DNA of 64,000 bases from Pseudooceanicola marinus. Its GTDB lineage: Bacteria > Pseudomonadota > Alphaproteobacteria > Rhodobacterales > Rhodobacteraceae. Both the position numbers and the translations under genes were made by a program. The stretch lies in the NCBI RefSeq assembly GCF_020177265.1, contig NZ_JAIVMC010000001.1, positions 620,001 through 684,000 of the forward strand, written 5' to 3'. The notes beneath the pieces were generated by a model. It worked only from the letters and a program-made list of their open reading frames with translations, was not told the DNA's origin and searched no databases. Shown here piece by piece: positions 9,025-18,136 of the stretch. Numbering within the stretch: the stretch's first letter is position 1; every line of letters starts with the position of its first letter.

Positions 9025-10875
9025 ATGGCGAGCAAGAAATCCAAGGGGGCCATGTGGATCATCATGGCCCTGCTCATTCTCGGGCTCGGGGGCTTCGGCG
9101 CCACCAGCTTCACCGGCTCCGTCAGCCGGGTGGCGACGGTGGAGGGCAAGCCCGTGCGCATCGACAGCTACTCGCGCGAGCTGCAGAACCAGATGAACCA
9201 GCTGGGGCAGCAGATGGGCCAGGCGATGACCTTCGAACAGGCCCAGGCCTTCGGTCTGCCCGAAGGGGTTCTGGCGCGGCTGGTGTCGAACCGCGCGCTG
9301 GACGCCGAGGCCGACCGGCTGGGCCTGTCGGTGGGCGATGGCACCCTGCGCGACCAGATCCTGCAGATCCAGGCCTTCCAGGGCCCCGACGGCAGCTTCT
9401 CCCGCGACAGCTACACCTTCGCGCTGGATAACGCCGGCCTGACGGAGGAGGAGTTCGAGAGCGACCTGCGCGCCGAAACTGCCCGCTCGATCCTGCAGGC
9501 CGCCGTTGTGTCGGCCACCGAGATGCCCGCGACCTACTCCGACACGCTGGTCGCTTTCCTCGCCGAAACCCGTCAGGTCAGCATGATCCGCATGGGCGTC
9601 GATCAGCTGGACGCGCCGATCCCGGATCCGACCGAGCAGGAGCTGCGCGCCTTCTACGAGGAAAACATCGACGACTACACCGCGCCGGAGAAGAAGCGCA
9701 TCACTTATGCGCTTCTGTCGCCCGATGCGCTGGTGGACACGGTGCCCGTCGATGACAGCGCCATTCGCCAGGTCTATGAGGACCGGATCGACCAGTTCGA
9801 ACAGCCCGAGCGGCGCCTGGTCGAACGCCTGCCCTTCGTCGACGAGGCCGCCGCCCAGGCGGCGCGGGACCAGATTGAGGCAGGCGAGACCGATTTCGAG
9901 ACCCTGGTCGAGGATCGCGGCCTGACCCTGAACGACGTGGACCTGGGCGACGTGTCGCGTGATGACCTCGGCACCGCTGCCGAGACCGTCTTCGAGGCCA
10001 ACAGCGGCGCCATCGTGGGCCCGGTCGACAGCGACCTCGGCCCCGCGCTCTTCCGCGTCAACGGCGTTCTGGCGGCCACCTCGGTCGACTACGGCACCGC
10101 CTCTCTGATGATCCGCGAGGAGCTGGCCGCCGACGCCGCGCGCCGCGCCGTGCAGGCCCAGGCCGAACCCGCCGAAGACCTGTTGGCCGGCGGCGCCACG
10201 CTGGAAGACCTGGCCGCGGAAACCGAGATGGAGCTGGGCACGGTCGACTGGTACCCGGGCCTGTCCGAGGGAATCGCCGCCTATGCCGATTTCGAGGACG
10301 CGGCCACCGCCCTGTCGTCGGACGACTACCCGGAGATCCTGCAGCTGGACGATGGCGGCATCTACGCCATGCGCCTGGACGAGGTCCTGCCCCCCGCCCC
10401 CGAGCCCTTCGAGGACGTGGCGGAGCGCGTGGCCGACAACTGGGAAGCCGCCCAGACCGATGACGCGCTGACCGAGAAGGCCCAGGCGATCATCGACCGT
10501 GTGGAAGCCGGCGAAACGCTGGAGGACGCGGCCACCGACATGGGCCTGACCGTCATGGTCGAGCCCCAGGTGACCCGCAACGGCGCCGTGCTGGGCACGC
10601 CGCGCGGCTTCAACGCCGAGGTCTTCGAGATGGAAGAGGGCGCGCTGACCGTGTCGCAGGGCTTCGGCGCCGTGATCCTGGCCCGCCTCGATGCGATCAC
10701 CCCCCCGGCAGAGGATGATCCCCGCGCCACCGAGCTGCGCCAGCAGGTCACGGCCCAGGTCTCCAACGCGCTGTCGCAGGAGATCTACAGCGCCTACATG
10801 ACCGATGTGCGCAACAGCAAGGACGTGCGGATCGACCAGGATGCGCTGAACGCGATCCACGCCCAGTTCCGCTGA
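9025..10875 (+). CDS. Membrane-anchored periplasmic folding factor, PpiD/SurA-N type
   Basis: This 616-residue protein has a short cytoplasmic N-terminus, one transmembrane helix (about residues 10-30, '[20 protein letters not shown]'), a SurA-like N-terminal chaperone region, and parvulin-like segments around residues 200-400. This is the PpiD layout: an inner-membrane chaperone near the Sec translocon. Prolyl isomerase activity is uncertain because parvulin catalytic motifs are poorly kept. In related genomes the gene commonly precedes trpE; here a reversed deacetylase gene follows instead. Confidence 0.85.
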   Translation: MASKKSKGAMWIIMALLILGLGGFGATSFTGSVSRVATVEGKPVRIDSYSRELQNQMNQLGQQMGQAMTFEQAQAFGLPEGVLARLVSNRALDAEADRLGLSVGDGTLRDQILQIQAFQGPDGSFSRDSYTFALDNAGLTEEEFESDLRAETARSILQAAVVSATEMPATYSDTLVAFLAETRQVSMIRMGVDQLDAPIPDPTEQELRAFYEENIDDYTAPEKKRITYALLSPDALVDTVPVDDSAIRQVYEDRIDQFEQPERRLVERLPFVDEAAAQAARDQIEAGETDFETLVEDRGLTLNDVDLGDVSRDDLGTAAETVFEANSGAIVGPVDSDLGPALFRVNGVLAATSVDYGTASLMIREELAADAARRAVQAQAEPAEDLLAGGATLEDLAAETEMELGTVDWYPGLSEGIAAYADFEDAATALSSDDYPEILQLDDGGIYAMRLDEVLPPAPEPFEDVAERVADNWEAAQTDDALTEKAQAIIDRVEAGETLEDAATDMGLTVMVEPQVTRNGAVLGTPRGFNAEVFEMEEGALTVSQGFGAVILARLDAITPPAEDDPRATELRQQVTAQVSNALSQEIYSAYMTDVRNSKDVRIDQDALNAIHAQFR

Positions 10876-10918
10876 GGCGGGGCGCCCCCTCCGGGGCACA
10901 AAGGCTGCAACGAAAAAA

Positions 10919-10947
10919 GGCGGGGGCCGGTTGGCCTCCGCCTTTTT
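10919..10947. terminator. Bidirectional terminator between ppiD-like and deacetylase genes
   Basis: A 10-bp stem (GGCGGGGGCC / GGCCTCCGCC, one wobble) with loop GGTT has six A's before it and five T's after it. It can terminate both convergent genes. Confidence 0.88.
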
Positions 10948-11030
10948 CGTATCTCCGAGGGGCTGCTACCAGCCTCGCGTTGCCTGCACCTGGCGTTTCG
11001 GGGTCATGCCTTGGAGGCCGCGCCGGGTGC

Positions 11031-12728
11031 CTACTCTGGCAGGGCGTCGGTCAGGACCGCCGAGGCCGGGACCAGGTGCACCTGGTTGGCGCGCTCCGCC
11101 AGCCCCCAGACCAGCAGCGCCGAGACGGTCTCGGGGCGCAGACGGCCCACCATGATGACCCCGCCCTCCTGTTCGGATTTCAGCGCGGCGTAGTCGAGGA
11201 AGCGTCGGATCACCCGCGCGTCCTCCCCCTGCGCGTCAAAGTCGCGGAACAATGTGACAGCCGGCACGCCTTCTCGCACGGCCAGCTTGCGCGCAGTGTC
11301 GAGCCCCTCCGGGTAGAGCAGCAGGCCATGACCACTGTCGGCCAGCACCTCGGCCAGCTGTTCCGAGGTCTCGCTGCCCCGTTGCAGCAGGCCCGGCCCC
11401 TCTTCCATCACCGCCACCGCCTCGGGCACCTCGGCGAACCAGGTCTGGGCGGCGGTTTCCACGTCGCCGGGGGTCGAGCCCTCGGGCAGGTCGGCGCGCA
11501 GCAGCACCTCGAACCCGGCGGCGCGGTAGGCCTGCATCGCCAGCGCCGCGTCGGGACGGCTGGCATCCACGGCAAAGCTCAGCGGATAGGGGAAGCTGCG
11601 CAGGGAGTTCATGCTGACCCGGTCATCGCCCTCGTCGATCAGCACGATGGCCATCCGCGGTCGCGGGTCGTCGGCGTCGTAGTCGGCGGCAAAGGCCTCG
11701 ATCGGCGGCAGGTCGGGCGTGGCGGCCTCCGGCGCGGTGGCGCTCTGCGCACCGCGCTCGGTCAGCGGGCCGGTGCTGCCCTGCCCCGGCAGGCGCGGGG
11801 CGGTGGTGGCGACCTCGGGGGCCACGTCGCTCGGATCGGTCGACTCGACTGCCTCCTCCTCCGCCCCGATTTGCGGCAGCCGGGGGCGTGCGGCAGGCTC
11901 CTCTGCCGGGGTCGGAAGACTCTCCGGCGGGAGGGTGCCCGCCCCCTGGGGCGCTGCGCCGATCGCGTCCAGATCCCCCTGCGGGAAGCCTGCGGCAGGC
12001 AGGTCGATCGCCTCACCCGCGGCGGGTTGATCGGCGCCCTGCTCTGCCTGCGTCTCCGCCGGGGCTGCGACGGTCGGCGTCGTCGGCGCCTCGGGCTCCA
12101 CTTCGGCGACAGGAGCGGACACCTCTGGGGCCTCGCCTTCGGGGCGGGCCGGATCGGCAGCCCCATCCAGCGCCGGGGCCACCTCGCCCGCGCCGTCCTC
12201 GACACGGGGTTGCGACAGGGCCTGGGCCACATCGGGCGCCGGGGCGCTGTCGGATTGCGTGGCCGGGGCGGCACCGCCCGCATCGGCGGCGGGACGCGGG
12301 GCGGCCGGTGCGCCGGACGTGGCCGGCTCGCCACGCGGCAGATCGGGCAGCACATCCCCGGCGCCCCGGTTGAACTCGGACTCTGCCGGGATCTCGGCGG
12401 CCCCGGCCTCCGGCGCGGCGGCCTCGGCGCTGTCGGGGGACGGGGCGTCCTCGACCGACGGGGTGTCGGTGGCGGCGCCGGTCTCGGCCGGCGCGGCGCT
12501 GCTGTCGGGGGCCTCGGTGGCCGTCTCCTGCGGATCGTCCGCCGGCGCCTCTTCCGACCCGCTGTCGTCCGGGGCAGGCGCCGGCGCGGGATCAGGCGTG
12601 GTGGCCGGGCTGGCCGGGGCCGCCGGCGGCGACCAACCCGGCGGCGGCGCCGTCAGCGATGCGGTTGCCAATGCCATGCCCGAGAGCAAGGTGCCCCAGA
12701 CAAACCCCGAAATCGTGCCGCGTGCCAC
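11031..12728 (-). CDS. Divergent polysaccharide deacetylase family protein with long disordered linker
   Basis: The 565-residue protein starts at GTG 12728 with an N-terminal hydrophobic segment (about residues 8-28). About 300 residues extremely rich in Ala, Pro, Glu and Asp follow. The last ~240 residues ('[21 protein letters not shown]...') resemble the divergent polysaccharide deacetylase family (DUF610/YibQ), whose members usually follow an envelope protease gene. The arrangement suggests an inner-membrane anchor with a periplasmic domain on a flexible stalk. The activity is unproven. Confidence 0.75.
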   Translation of the reverse strand: MARGTISGFVWGTLLSGMALATASLTAPPPGWSPPAAPASPATTPDPAPAPAPDDSGSEEAPADDPQETATEAPDSSAAPAETGAATDTPSVEDAPSPDSAEAAAPEAGAAEIPAESEFNRGAGDVLPDLPRGEPATSGAPAAPRPAADAGGAAPATQSDSAPAPDVAQALSQPRVEDGAGEVAPALDGAADPARPEGEAPEVSAPVAEVEPEAPTTPTVAAPAETQAEQGADQPAAGEAIDLPAAGFPQGDLDAIGAAPQGAGTLPPESLPTPAEEPAARPRLPQIGAEEEAVESTDPSDVAPEVATTAPRLPGQGSTGPLTERGAQSATAPEAATPDLPPIEAFAADYDADDPRPRMAIVLIDEGDDRVSMNSLRSFPYPLSFAVDASRPDAALAMQAYRAAGFEVLLRADLPEGSTPGDVETAAQTWFAEVPEAVAVMEEGPGLLQRGSETSEQLAEVLADSGHGLLLYPEGLDTARKLAVREGVPAVTLFRDFDAQGEDARVIRRFLDYAALKSEQEGGVIMVGRLRPETVSALLVWGLAERANQVHLVPASAVLTDALPE

Positions 12729-12782
12729 GTTGTCTCTCTCGCTCTCTCCGGGTCTTGCGCCCGGGCCTCTGTCGGACCGCCG

Positions 12783-12828
12783 TCACGGGCCCCTACCTCA
12801 CGGGCCCCTACCGTCACGGGCCCCTGCC
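12783..12828. repeat. Three tandem copies of a 15-bp unit
   Basis: The unit TCACGGGCCCCTACC occurs at 12783, 12798 and, with one change and one extra spacer base, at 12814. Each copy holds the palindrome GGGCCC. The block lies 55-100 bp upstream of the deacetylase start and ~145 bp before trpD. Confidence 0.75.
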
Positions 12829-12971
12829 CTGTTGCTTGCCCCGCACGTCGGCCCCGAACGGCTCTTGACGCTGCCGGGCTGGCGCGGGATCTATGCAGGG
12901 CCCCGTCCCTTGGGGCCCGCCGAAACTATACCACCATATCCGCCCTCGGAAAGGGGGTGAGGAGAGCCCGA

Positions 12972-13991
12972 ATGTCCGACGCCCTGAAGCCCCTCATCTC
13001 CGCCGCCGCAGACCGCGCCCTGAGCCGGGAGGAGGCCGGACAGGCCTTCCAGATCCTTTTCGACGGCGAGGCGACACCGGCCCAGATCGGCGGCTTCCTG
13101 ATGGCGTTGCGCACCCGGGGCGAGACGGTGGAGGAATATACCGCCGCCGCCGCCGTGATGCGCTCGAAATGCCACAAGGTGACTGCGCCGGCCGGCGCCA
13201 TGGACATCGTCGGCACCGGCGGTGACGGCAAGGGCACGCTGAACATCTCCACCGCCACGGCCTTCGTGGTGGCGGGCGCGGGCGTGCCGGTGGCCAAGCA
13301 CGGCAACCGCAACCTCAGCTCGAAATCCGGCGCGGCCGACGCGCTGTCGCAGATGGGCGTGCAGGTGATGGTCGGCCCCGAGGTGGTGGAAAAGGCGCTG
13401 ACCGAGACCGGCATCGCCTTCATGATGGCGCCGATGCATCACCCGGCCATGGCGCACGTCGGCCCGGCGCGAGTCGAGCTGGGCACGCGCACGATCTTCA
13501 ACATCCTCGGGCCGCTGACCAACCCGGCGGGCGTCACCCGCCAGCTGACCGGCGCCTATTCCCGCGAGGTGATCCGCCCGATGGCCGAAACCCTGGGCGC
13601 CCTCGGCTCCGAGAAGGCCTGGCTGGTGCATGGCTCGGACGGCACGGACGAGCTGGCAATCTCCGGCATCTCCTGGGTCGCGGGGCTGGAGACGGACGGC
13701 ACCGTGCGCGAGTTCGAGCTGCACCCCGAAGAGGCCGGCCTGCCCATCCATCCCTTCGAGGAGATCATCGGCGGCACGCCCGCCCATAACGCCGCCGCCT
13801 TCCGCGCGCTGCTGAACGGCGCGCAATCGGCCTACCGCGACGCGGTGCTGCTGAACGCCGCTGCCGCCCTGGTCGTCTCGGGCCGCACAGACGACCTGAA
13901 GGAGGCGACCGGCATCGCCGCCGAAAGCATCGACAGCGGCGCGGCCCTGGCCAAGGTCGAGGCGCTGGCCCGACTGACCTCCGCCGCATGA
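12972..13991 (+). CDS. trpD: Anthranilate phosphoribosyltransferase
   Basis: TrpD joins anthranilate to PRPP in the second tryptophan-specific step. The 339-residue length is normal. The glycine-rich PRPP motif '[17 protein letters not shown]', '[17 protein letters not shown]', '[17 protein letters not shown]' and '[13 protein letters not shown]' are all intact. The ATG follows GGTGAGGAGAGCCCG. It overlaps ung by four bases (ATGA) and leads a trpD-ung-trpC-moaC-moeA series. trpE and trpG are not next to it. Confidence 0.96.
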   Translation: MSDALKPLISAAADRALSREEAGQAFQILFDGEATPAQIGGFLMALRTRGETVEEYTAAAAVMRSKCHKVTAPAGAMDIVGTGGDGKGTLNISTATAFVVAGAGVPVAKHGNRNLSSKSGAADALSQMGVQVMVGPEVVEKALTETGIAFMMAPMHHPAMAHVGPARVELGTRTIFNILGPLTNPAGVTRQLTGAYSREVIRPMAETLGALGSEKAWLVHGSDGTDELAISGISWVAGLETDGTVREFELHPEEAGLPIHPFEEIIGGTPAHNAAAFRALLNGAQSAYRDAVLLNAAAALVVSGRTDDLKEATGIAAESIDSGAALAKVEALARLTSAA

Positions 13992-14686
13992 GCGACACCC
14001 TCCCCGACAGCCAGCCCACCCCGCCCGGCCCCTGGGCCGATCTGCCCTTCTTCGCCGACGACTACCCGCGCATCGCCACCGCCTTGGCGGCGGAGACGCG
14101 GCAGATCCTGCCCCCCGCGCCACAGCGTTTCGCCGCGCTGGCGGCCTGCCCGCCCGACGCGACGCGCGTGGTCATCCTGGGCCAGGACCCCTACCCGACC
14201 CCTGGCCATGCCCACGGCCTTGCCTTCTCGGCGGAGCCCCATGTGCGCCCGCTGCCGCGATCTCTGGGCAATATCTACAAGGAAATGCAGGCGGATCTGG
14301 GCGGCTGCCCGGACAGCGCCGACCTGCGGTTCCTCGCCGCCCAGGGCGTGCTGCTGCTGAACACCGCGCTTTCTGTCCCGGCGGGCGAGGCCGGGGCGCA
14401 TGCGAAACTCGGCTGGTCCCGCCTGACGCAACAGGTGCTGGAGCGGCTGTCGGACCGCCCGCGCGCCTTCCTGTTGTGGGGGAAACCTGCGCAGGGGTTT
14501 GCGCGTTATATTGCCGGGGACGATCATTTGATCGTGATGTCTCCGCACCCGTCACCGCTCTCCGCACGCCGGGGTTTTTTCGGCTCACGCCCATTTTCAA
14601 GCGTGAACAAGTGGCTTAGAGCGAGAGGGGAAGGCGAAATTGATTGGACCGGCGCCAGGTCCGCGACCGAGGGAGCCCAGAGATGA
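13988..14686 (+). CDS. ung: Uracil-DNA glycosylase, family 1
   Basis: Ung removes uracil from DNA. The 232-residue protein has the water-activating motif '[17 protein letters not shown]' (catalytic Asp67), 'LLLNTALSV' and the DNA-intercalation loop '[18 protein letters not shown]'. It overlaps trpD at its start and trpC at its end, each by an ATGA, so it must be translated from the same message. It is an unusual passenger between two tryptophan genes. Confidence 0.95.
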   Translation: MSDTLPDSQPTPPGPWADLPFFADDYPRIATALAAETRQILPPAPQRFAALAACPPDATRVVILGQDPYPTPGHAHGLAFSAEPHVRPLPRSLGNIYKEMQADLGGCPDSADLRFLAAQGVLLLNTALSVPAGEAGAHAKLGWSRLTQQVLERLSDRPRAFLLWGKPAQGFARYIAGDDHLIVMSPHPSPLSARRGFFGSRPFSSVNKWLRARGEGEIDWTGARSATEGAQR

Positions 14687-15492
14687 GCGATACCGTGCTG
14701 GACCGCATCAAGGCCTACAAGCTGGACGAAATCGCCGCCGACAAGGAGGCCAAGCCCCTGGCGGAGGTCGAGGCCGAGGCCAAGGACGCCCCCGCCGTGC
14801 GCGGCTTCGCCGACGCGCTGCACGAGGCCTCACGCTCGGGCTATGGCCTGATCGCGGAGGTCAAGAAGGCCTCGCCGTCGAAGGGTCTGATCCGCGAGGA
14901 TTTCGACCCGGCCAGCATCGCTGCCGCCTATGCCGAAGGCGGCGCGGCCTGCCTTTCGGTGCTGACCGACACGCCGTCGTTCCAGGGCGCCAAGGAATTC
15001 CTCGTGCAGGCGCGCGAGGCCTGCGACCTGCCCGTCCTGCGCAAGGATTTCATGTATGACACCTACCAGGTGGCCGAGGCCCGCGCCCTGGGCGCGGACT
15101 GCATCCTGATCATCATGGCCTCTGTCAGCGACGCCCAGGCGCTGGAGCTGGAAGATGCCGCCCATCACTGGGGCATGGATGCGCTGATCGAGGTGCACAA
15201 CGAAGAAGAGCTGACCCGCGCCTCTTCGCTGAAAAGCCGCCTTCTGGGGATCAACAACCGCGATCTAAAAACCTTCGAGACCTCGCTGGACACCACCCGC
15301 AAGCTTTCGCGCCTGGCCCCGGAGGATCGTATCCTGGTGGCCGAAAGCGGGCTGACCGGACCCGACGACCTGGCCGACCTGGCCCGCTTCGGCGCGCGCT
15401 GCTTCCTGATCGGCGAAAGCCTGATGCGCGAAGACGACGTAGCCTCGGCCACCCGGCGGCTGCTGGCGCAACCTGCCGGCGGCGGGCTGTAA
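14683..15492 (+). CDS. trpC: Indole-3-glycerol-phosphate synthase
   Basis: TrpC closes the indole ring from CdRP. The 269-residue TIM-barrel protein shows '[25 protein letters not shown]', '[24 protein letters not shown]', '[19 protein letters not shown]' and 'LVAESGLTG', with the catalytic Lys and Glu residues in place. It is monofunctional, without a TrpF domain. The ATG at 14683 is set by the ATGA overlap with ung; the upstream in-frame ATG at 14644 lies inside ung. Confidence 0.96.
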   Translation: MSDTVLDRIKAYKLDEIAADKEAKPLAEVEAEAKDAPAVRGFADALHEASRSGYGLIAEVKKASPSKGLIREDFDPASIAAAYAEGGAACLSVLTDTPSFQGAKEFLVQAREACDLPVLRKDFMYDTYQVAEARALGADCILIIMASVSDAQALELEDAAHHWGMDALIEVHNEEELTRASSLKSRLLGINNRDLKTFETSLDTTRKLSRLAPEDRILVAESGLTGPDDLADLARFGARCFLIGESLMREDDVASATRRLLAQPAGGGL

Positions 15493-15554
15493 GCCCCTCC
15501 CCGGACCCGTCGGGCCGACGGCCTGACCAACGACCCACGAGAGGAACCGCGCCG

Positions 15555-16028
15555 ATGGCTCTGACCCATTTCGACGGCAAGGGCGACGCCCATATGGTCG
15601 ATGTCTCCGACAAGGCGGTGACGGCACGGATCGCCACCGCCGCCGCCTGGGTGAAGATGCAGCCCGAAACGCTGCGCCTGATCACTTCCGGCGAGACCAA
15701 GAAGGGCGACGTGGCCGGCATCGCTCGGCTCGCGGGGATCATGGGGGCGAAGAAGACCTCCGATCTGATCCCGCTGTGTCACCCGCTGCCGATCACCAAG
15801 GCGAGCGTGGAGATCACCCCGGATGACACCCTGCCCGGCCTGCGCATCGAGGCAACGGTGAAGACCTCCGGCCAGACCGGCGTGGAGATGGAGGCGCTGA
15901 CCGCCGCCTCCACCGCCGCGCTGACCGTCTACGACATGGTCAAGGCCGCAGATCGCGGCATGGAAATCGGTGGCCTTCGGGTCGTGCTGAAGGACGGCGG
16001 CAAATCCGGCCGCTTCGAGGCGCAATGA
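15555..16028 (+). CDS. moaC: Cyclic pyranopterin monophosphate synthase MoaC
   Basis: MoaC converts the MoaA product to cyclic pyranopterin monophosphate in molybdenum cofactor synthesis. The 157-residue protein has '[20 protein letters not shown]', '[16 protein letters not shown]' and '[24 protein letters not shown]', all family signatures. It has a GAGAGGAA ribosome site and overlaps moeA by four bases. Synteny trpC-moaC-moeA-lexA is common in this group. Confidence 0.96.
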   Translation: MALTHFDGKGDAHMVDVSDKAVTARIATAAAWVKMQPETLRLITSGETKKGDVAGIARLAGIMGAKKTSDLIPLCHPLPITKASVEITPDDTLPGLRIEATVKTSGQTGVEMEALTAASTAALTVYDMVKAADRGMEIGGLRVVLKDGGKSGRFEAQ

Positions 16029-17209
16029 TCTCCGTCGAAGCGGCGCTGGACGCCCTTTTCGCCCTCGTCCGTCCGCTTGGCACCGAAGAGGTGCCCCTGC
16101 GCGAGGCCGCGGGCCGCGTCATGCGCGCTGATGTCCACGCCTTCCGCGACCAGCCGCCCTTCCCCGGGTCGGCCATGGACGGCTACGCGGTGATCGCCGA
16201 GGAGGCCCAGCCCCACGCCATGTTCCGCGTCATAGGCGAAAGCGCCGCCGGCCGCCGGTTCGAGGGCCAGGTGAAACCGGGCCAGGCCGTGCGCATCTTC
16301 ACCGGCGCCCCGGTGCCCGAGGGCGCGACACGTGTCGTCCTGCAGGAGGACGTGACCCGCACCGGCGACATCATCACCCTGACCGATCCGCTGGACGCCG
16401 GCCCGCATATTCGCCCCGCCGGGGTCGATTTCCGCCAGGGCGACACCTTCGCCGCGCCGCGCCTGCTGCGCCCCGCCGACGTGGCCCTGCTGGCGGCGAT
16501 GAACCAGCCCACCGTAACGGTCTCGCGCCAGCCCACGGTCGCGCTGATTTCCACCGGGGATGAGCTGGTCCTGCCGGGCGAGGATCCCGGCCCCGACCAG
16601 ATCGTCGCCTCCAACACCTTCGGGCTGGAGGCGCTGTTCCGCACCCTCGGCGCGCGCCCCCGCATCCTGCCCATTGCCCGCGACACCCGGGCGTCTCTGG
16701 AAAGCGCCTTCCACCTGGCGGCCGACGCCGACCTGGTGGTGACCATAGGCGGCGCCTCGGTGGGAGATCATGACCTGGTGGGCCGCGTGGCGGGCGAGCT
16801 GGGCATGGAGCAGAGCTTCTACAAGGTGGCGATGCGGCCCGGAAAACCGCTGATGGCGGGACGCATGTGGGCCGACCTGGGCGGCGCGATGATGATCGGC
16901 CTGCCCGGCAATCCCGTCTCGGCCATGGTCTGCGGCCATGTTTTCGCAGCCCCCGTCCTGCGCGCCTTCCAGGGTCTGGCCCGGGAGCCAGCGCCGCTGG
17001 CGCATGCCCCGCTGCTGGCGCCCCTGCCCGCCAATGGCCCGCGCATGCACTACATGCGGGCCCGCCTGTCGCCCGAGGGGCTGCGCGCCTTCGACAGCCA
17101 GGACAGCTCGCTCCTGTCGATCTTGTCGGAGGCCGGTGCGCTGATCCAGCGCCCGCCGCACGCCCCTGCCGCCCAGGCCGGCGAGATCCTGCCCTACCTG
17201 CCGATCTGA
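16025..17209 (+). CDS. moeA: Molybdopterin molybdenumtransferase MoeA
   Basis: MoeA inserts molybdate into adenylylated molybdopterin. The 394-residue protein shows '[14 protein letters not shown]' (domain I), the MoeA/MogA-type site '[13 protein letters not shown]', '[17 protein letters not shown]' and '[13 protein letters not shown]'. The C-terminal domain IV is present. It is translationally coupled to moaC and precedes lexA, which has its own promoter. Confidence 0.96.
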   Translation: MISVEAALDALFALVRPLGTEEVPLREAAGRVMRADVHAFRDQPPFPGSAMDGYAVIAEEAQPHAMFRVIGESAAGRRFEGQVKPGQAVRIFTGAPVPEGATRVVLQEDVTRTGDIITLTDPLDAGPHIRPAGVDFRQGDTFAAPRLLRPADVALLAAMNQPTVTVSRQPTVALISTGDELVLPGEDPGPDQIVASNTFGLEALFRTLGARPRILPIARDTRASLESAFHLAADADLVVTIGGASVGDHDLVGRVAGELGMEQSFYKVAMRPGKPLMAGRMWADLGGAMMIGLPGNPVSAMVCGHVFAAPVLRAFQGLAREPAPLAHAPLLAPLPANGPRMHYMRARLSPEGLRAFDSQDSSLLSILSEAGALIQRPPHAPAAQAGEILPYLPI

Positions 17210-17244
17210 CGGATCTTCGGTTTTGTTCTCCTGCCGGGCAGCTG

Positions 17245-17273
17245 TTGACACAAAACGGGAACAGCAGTAGAAC
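17245..17273 (+). promoter_or_regulatory. lexA promoter with overlapping SOS box
   Basis: TTGACA at 17245-17250 and TAGAAC at 17268-17273 are 17 bp apart, a good sigma-70 promoter. The direct repeat GAAC-N7-GAAC at 17259-17273 is the alphaproteobacterial LexA box and covers the -10 element. LexA bound here would block its own transcription. Confidence 0.88.
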
Positions 17274-17303
17274 ACACCCCAAGATATTGTGCAGGAGCGC
17301 CCC

Positions 17304-18020
17304 ATGCTGACCCGGAAACAGCTCGACCTGTTGGAATTCATCCACAAGCGGATGCAGCAGGATGGCGTGCCGCCTTCCTTCGACGAGATGAAGGAGGCGC
17401 TGGACCTGCGGTCGAAGTCCGGCATCCACCGGCTGATCACGGCGCTGGAAGAACGCGGGTTCATCCGCCGTCTGGCGCACCGCGCCCGGGCGATCGAGAT
17501 CGTGAAACTGCCCGACAGCCTCGCCGCCAAGGAGGCCGCCGGCAGCAGCGCATCCAAGCCCAAGCCGATTGAGAGCGGCGCCGAACCGGCCGCCGCCGCA
17601 CGCCCCGCCGCCAGCGCCGCGATGGAGGTGATGCATGCGATGGAACTGCCCGTCATGGGCCGCATCGCCGCCGGTGTCCCGATCGAGGCGATCTCCGAGA
17701 TCTCGTCGCATATCGCCGTGCCCCAGGCCATGCTGGCCCGCGGCGACAGCCATTTCGCGCTGGAGGTGAACGGCGACTCGATGATCGATGCCGGGATCAA
17801 CGACGGCGACGTGGTCATCATCCGCGAAGGCGCGACCGCGGATGACGGTGACATCGTCGTGGCCCTGGTCGAAGACCAGGAAGCGACGCTGAAGAAGATC
17901 TATCGCAAGTCCGGGTCGGTGGATCTGGTGGCGGCGAACCCCGCCTATGCCACCCGCACCCTGCCCGCCAATCAGGTCCGCGTGCAGGGCCGCCTCGTCG
18001 GCCTGATCCGCACCTACTGA
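17304..18020 (+). CDS. lexA: SOS repressor LexA
   Basis: The 238-residue repressor has the N-terminal winged HTH ('[17 protein letters not shown]', then '[20 protein letters not shown]'). An Ala-rich linker of ~50 residues, longer than in E. coli, follows. The autocleavage site is Ala123-Gly124 in 'RIAAGVPIE', the nucleophile is Ser159 in 'NGDSMIDAG', and the general base is Lys197. The ATG at 17304 follows CAGGAGCGCCCC. RecA-stimulated self-cleavage derepresses SOS genes, probably including uvrA downstream. Confidence 0.96.
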   Translation: MLTRKQLDLLEFIHKRMQQDGVPPSFDEMKEALDLRSKSGIHRLITALEERGFIRRLAHRARAIEIVKLPDSLAAKEAAGSSASKPKPIESGAEPAAAARPAASAAMEVMHAMELPVMGRIAAGVPIEAISEISSHIAVPQAMLARGDSHFALEVNGDSMIDAGINDGDVVIIREGATADDGDIVVALVEDQEATLKKIYRKSGSVDLVAANPAYATRTLPANQVRVQGRLVGLIRTY

Positions 18021-18050
18021 TCCGGCTCGACGTCTCTGAGATGCAGCACA

Positions 18051-18077
18051 GGCCCCGCCGGCAACGGTGGGGTCTTT
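18051..18077 (+). terminator. Terminator after lexA
   Basis: The stem GGCCCCGCCG / CGGTGGGGTC (two wobbles) with loop GCAA runs into TTTGT, 30 bases after the lexA stop. Confidence 0.65.
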
Positions 18078-18136
18078 GTCCATCGGCCTCTGTGAAACCA
18101 TCGACGGGCCCGGCGCACGCGCCCCTGCAGCGATCT

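Noticed and set aside
10980-12971. A ~2-kb open frame upstream of and continuous with trpD on the plus strand
   Set aside because: It is antisense to the deacetylase gene and is Arg/Gly-rich, typical of high-GC shadow frames. trpD has a proper ATG and ribosome site at 12972.
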